NCBI RefSeq assembly: GCF_014199255.1
Contig: NZ_JACIJF010000016.1
Span: 1-61,512 of the forward strand
Source: Sphingomonas xinjiangensis
GTDB taxonomy: Bacteria > Pseudomonadota > Alphaproteobacteria > Sphingomonadales > Sphingomonadaceae
Direction: 5' to 3'
DNA length: 61,512 bases
Positions 60,643 to 61,512 of this stretch are shown one piece after another. Made by a program: the position numbers and the translations under genes. The notes beneath the pieces are model-generated. The model made no database searches. It was not told the origin of the DNA and was given only the letters and a program-made list of their open reading frames with translations. Numbering within the stretch: position 1 is the stretch's first letter; each line of letters opens with the position of its first letter.

Positions 60643-61017
60643 ATGCAGGTCTCATTGTTTCGCGCGCTGAAAAGCATTAATATCGACGACGAGATCGCGG
60701 CGAAGGCCGTCGAGGTTGTCGAGGAGCATATCGAAATGTCGGTCGCCCGCGCGGTTAAGCCACTGGAAGACAAGATCGACCTGCTGATTGGCCAGATTGG
60801 CAATCAGAGCGCCGCGTTTAACGGAAGGTTCGACACGCAAAACGCCAAGATCGACGCGCTCGCGACGAAGCTAGACTCGGTCAATCTCGGGATGCACACG
60901 GCAGTCTCAAGCATGCGGGGCGACATCAACACACTCCGCTGGCTGATCGCGGCGACTGCCACGGTGATTGCGACTGCCGGAGCAGCGGTAGGCGTCGTGG
61001 CGAAGCTTCCACTCTGA
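60643..61017 (+). CDS. Coiled-coil membrane protein controlled by structured leader B
   Basis: 124 residues from the ATG at 60643, with AAGGAGG upstream. A start like that of the 51808 protein, then a coiled coil (about 37-85, VKPLEDKIDLLIGQIGNQSA) and one C-terminal transmembrane helix (about 98-120). The layout fits DUF1640/CCDC90-like proteins, with the coiled coil probably on the cytoplasmic side. Function unknown. Confidence 0.75.
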   Translation: MQVSLFRALKSINIDDEIAAKAVEVVEEHIEMSVARAVKPLEDKIDLLIGQIGNQSAAFNGRFDTQNAKIDALATKLDSVNLGMHTAVSSMRGDINTLRWLIAATATVIATAGAAVGVVAKLPL

Positions 61018-61025
61018 CATGCTGC

Positions 61026-61045
61026 CGGGGGGCTTCGGCCCCCCG
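61026..61045 (+). terminator. GC-rich hairpin after 60643 gene
   Basis: CGGGGGGC-ttcg-GCCCCCCG, very stable UUCG-type tetraloop; the T-run is weak (CTTCT). Confidence 0.6.
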
Positions 61046-61064
61046 CTTCTCACGCACACGCAAG

Positions 61065-61092
61065 GGCCTCGCGGGTAACCGCGGGGCCTTTT
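61065..61092 (+). terminator. Second, stronger intrinsic terminator
   Basis: GGCCTCGCGG-gtaa-CCGCGGGGCC, 10 bp with one G-T pair, followed by TTTT. Backs up the hairpin at 61026. Confidence 0.75.
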
Positions 61093-61115
61093 CCTATTCA
61101 CTACTTTGTCGCCCT

Positions 61116-61177
61116 GGTCGGCTCGCTCGCGGGCGGCTTCGACCCTTCGGTCTCGCCGCCGCTACGCCTCGCCGACC
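61116..61177. repeat. Cruciform-like palindromic element
   Basis: GGTCGGC and GCCGACC form outer arms; GGCGGC/GCCGCC and CC-ttcg-GG pair inside. The words GCTCGCTCGC, CCTTCGG and GCTACGC also occur at the start of leaders A and B, so this may be a partial relative. Confidence 0.5.
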
Positions 61178-61199
61178 GCACTACGAGCGGTGCCTGGAC

Positions 61200-61313
61200 C
61201 TACTGGTAGCCGCCATTTTCCTCACGCTCATGGGCGGCATCTTTCTGCGCCTCTTCCATGTCCTCCGCCTGCTCGTCCGGGGCGGAGTTCTGGTCCTCTG
61301 GATCGTACATCAT
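61200..61313 (-). CDS. Very small acidic protein
   Basis: 37 residues, starting MMYDPEDQNSAPDEQAED and ending EENGGYQ, with GGAGAG 8 nt before the ATG. Highly acidic; no domain. The ribosome site and charge pattern suggest a real gene despite the size. It is divergent from the partial gene at 61445, with a shared upstream region of about 130 bp. Confidence 0.5.
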   Translation of the reverse strand: MMYDPEDQNSAPDEQAEDMEEAQKDAAHEREENGGYQ

Positions 61314-61396
61314 CTCGGCTCTCCAATTGTCTCCCTCTCAACGCTGACGGCGGCGGATCGGGCCCGTCACCGCACAGGCCACCAGCGGCGATCAGG

Positions 61397-61419
61397 TGGA
61401 GGAGAGAGGGAGAGGTGGG
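61397..61419 (+). promoter_or_regulatory. Purine-tract leader H
   Basis: GGAGGAGAGAGGGAGAGGTG, 25 bp before the 61445 start. No clean hairpin. Confidence 0.5.
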
Positions 61420-61444
61420 TGCGGTTTCAACGAAGGAGGTCGAG

Positions 61445-61512
61445 ATGGCCATCACGTTTCGCATCGACGATGGACACGCCAATGTCGCCGTGCTCCCCAC
61501 CATCATTACAGC
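61445..61512 (+). CDS. Start of a gene cut by the window end
   Basis: Only the first 22 codons are present (MAITFRIDDGHANVAVLPTI...). A strong AAGGAGG site and the upstream purine-tract leader H support the start. Not identifiable from this length. Confidence 0.6.
   Translation, partial: MAITFRIDDGHANVAVLPTIIT

Noticed and set aside
61228..61506. 92-residue minus-strand frame at the window end
   Set aside because: Overlaps a frame with a better ribosome site (61200-61313) and the plus-strand gene start at 61445; Arg/Gly/Pro-rich.

Overview
The window looks like part of a large, GC-rich conjugative plasmid from a sphingomonad or close relative (Alphaproteobacteria, Sphingomonadales). This is an inference from gene content: an F-type mating-pair-formation operon with DsbC, TraF and S26 peptidase members, an RPA-type replication initiator flanked by iterons, and a set of plasmid-typical DUF736, DUF2493, DUF3768, SRAP and ArdC-like genes. 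I see no rRNA, tRNA, insertion sequence or CRISPR array.

Layout. 0.3-3.2 kb: cargo genes (retropepsin-like protease, HAD hydrolase, metallophosphoesterase). 3.4-4.4 kb: ParA plus a ribbon-helix-helix partner, with a palindromic operator candidate. 4.5-6.3 kb: small secreted or membrane proteins and a gene-free stretch. 6.3-25.9 kb: one long minus-strand transfer operon, traA-L-E-K-B-dsbC-V-C-orf-trbI-S26 peptidase-W-orf-U-trbC-N-orf-F-H-G, with mostly overlapping start and stop codons. 25.9-27.4 kb: a control region with twin palindromes and two small putative regulators. 27.5-30 kb: oriV with five iterons around repA, then a winged-helix protein. 30-32.5 kb: a lytic transglycosylase and a DUF1173-like protein with a possible nuclease end. 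32.6-34.1 kb: a two-gene cassette of an OAS/CD-NTase-like nucleotidyltransferase and a DUF6602-like PD-(D/E)XK nuclease, a candidate defence system.

34.8-61.5 kb is mainly plus-strand and resembles the leading or maintenance region of a conjugative plasmid: Toprim primase, a methylase/strawberry-notch helicase fusion, a long ParB-like protein, an ArdC-like antirestriction metallopeptidase, thermonuclease, a PP-loop (PAPS-reductase-like) protein, DUF3768, a diguanylate cyclase, DUF736, DUF2493 (SLOG), an SRAP abasic-site protein and many small unknowns. Relaxase (TraI), coupling protein (TraD) and a convincing oriT are not in the window, so it is probably only part of the replicon.

The least explained signals are non-coding. 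(1) Eight transcription units in the right half start with the same kind of leader: a GAGAGAGGAGGGAG-like purine tract, usually a short perfect hairpin, a Shine-Dalgarno site, then the first gene. (2) A 294-bp structured leader occurs twice (59554-59847 and 60349-60642), with a divergent relative at 51560-51807; its stems are kept although their bases change, as expected for a functional structure. (3) A 71-nt nested perfect hairpin lies at 58693-58763. These and the nucleotidyltransferase/DUF6602 pair are the best candidates for something undescribed.
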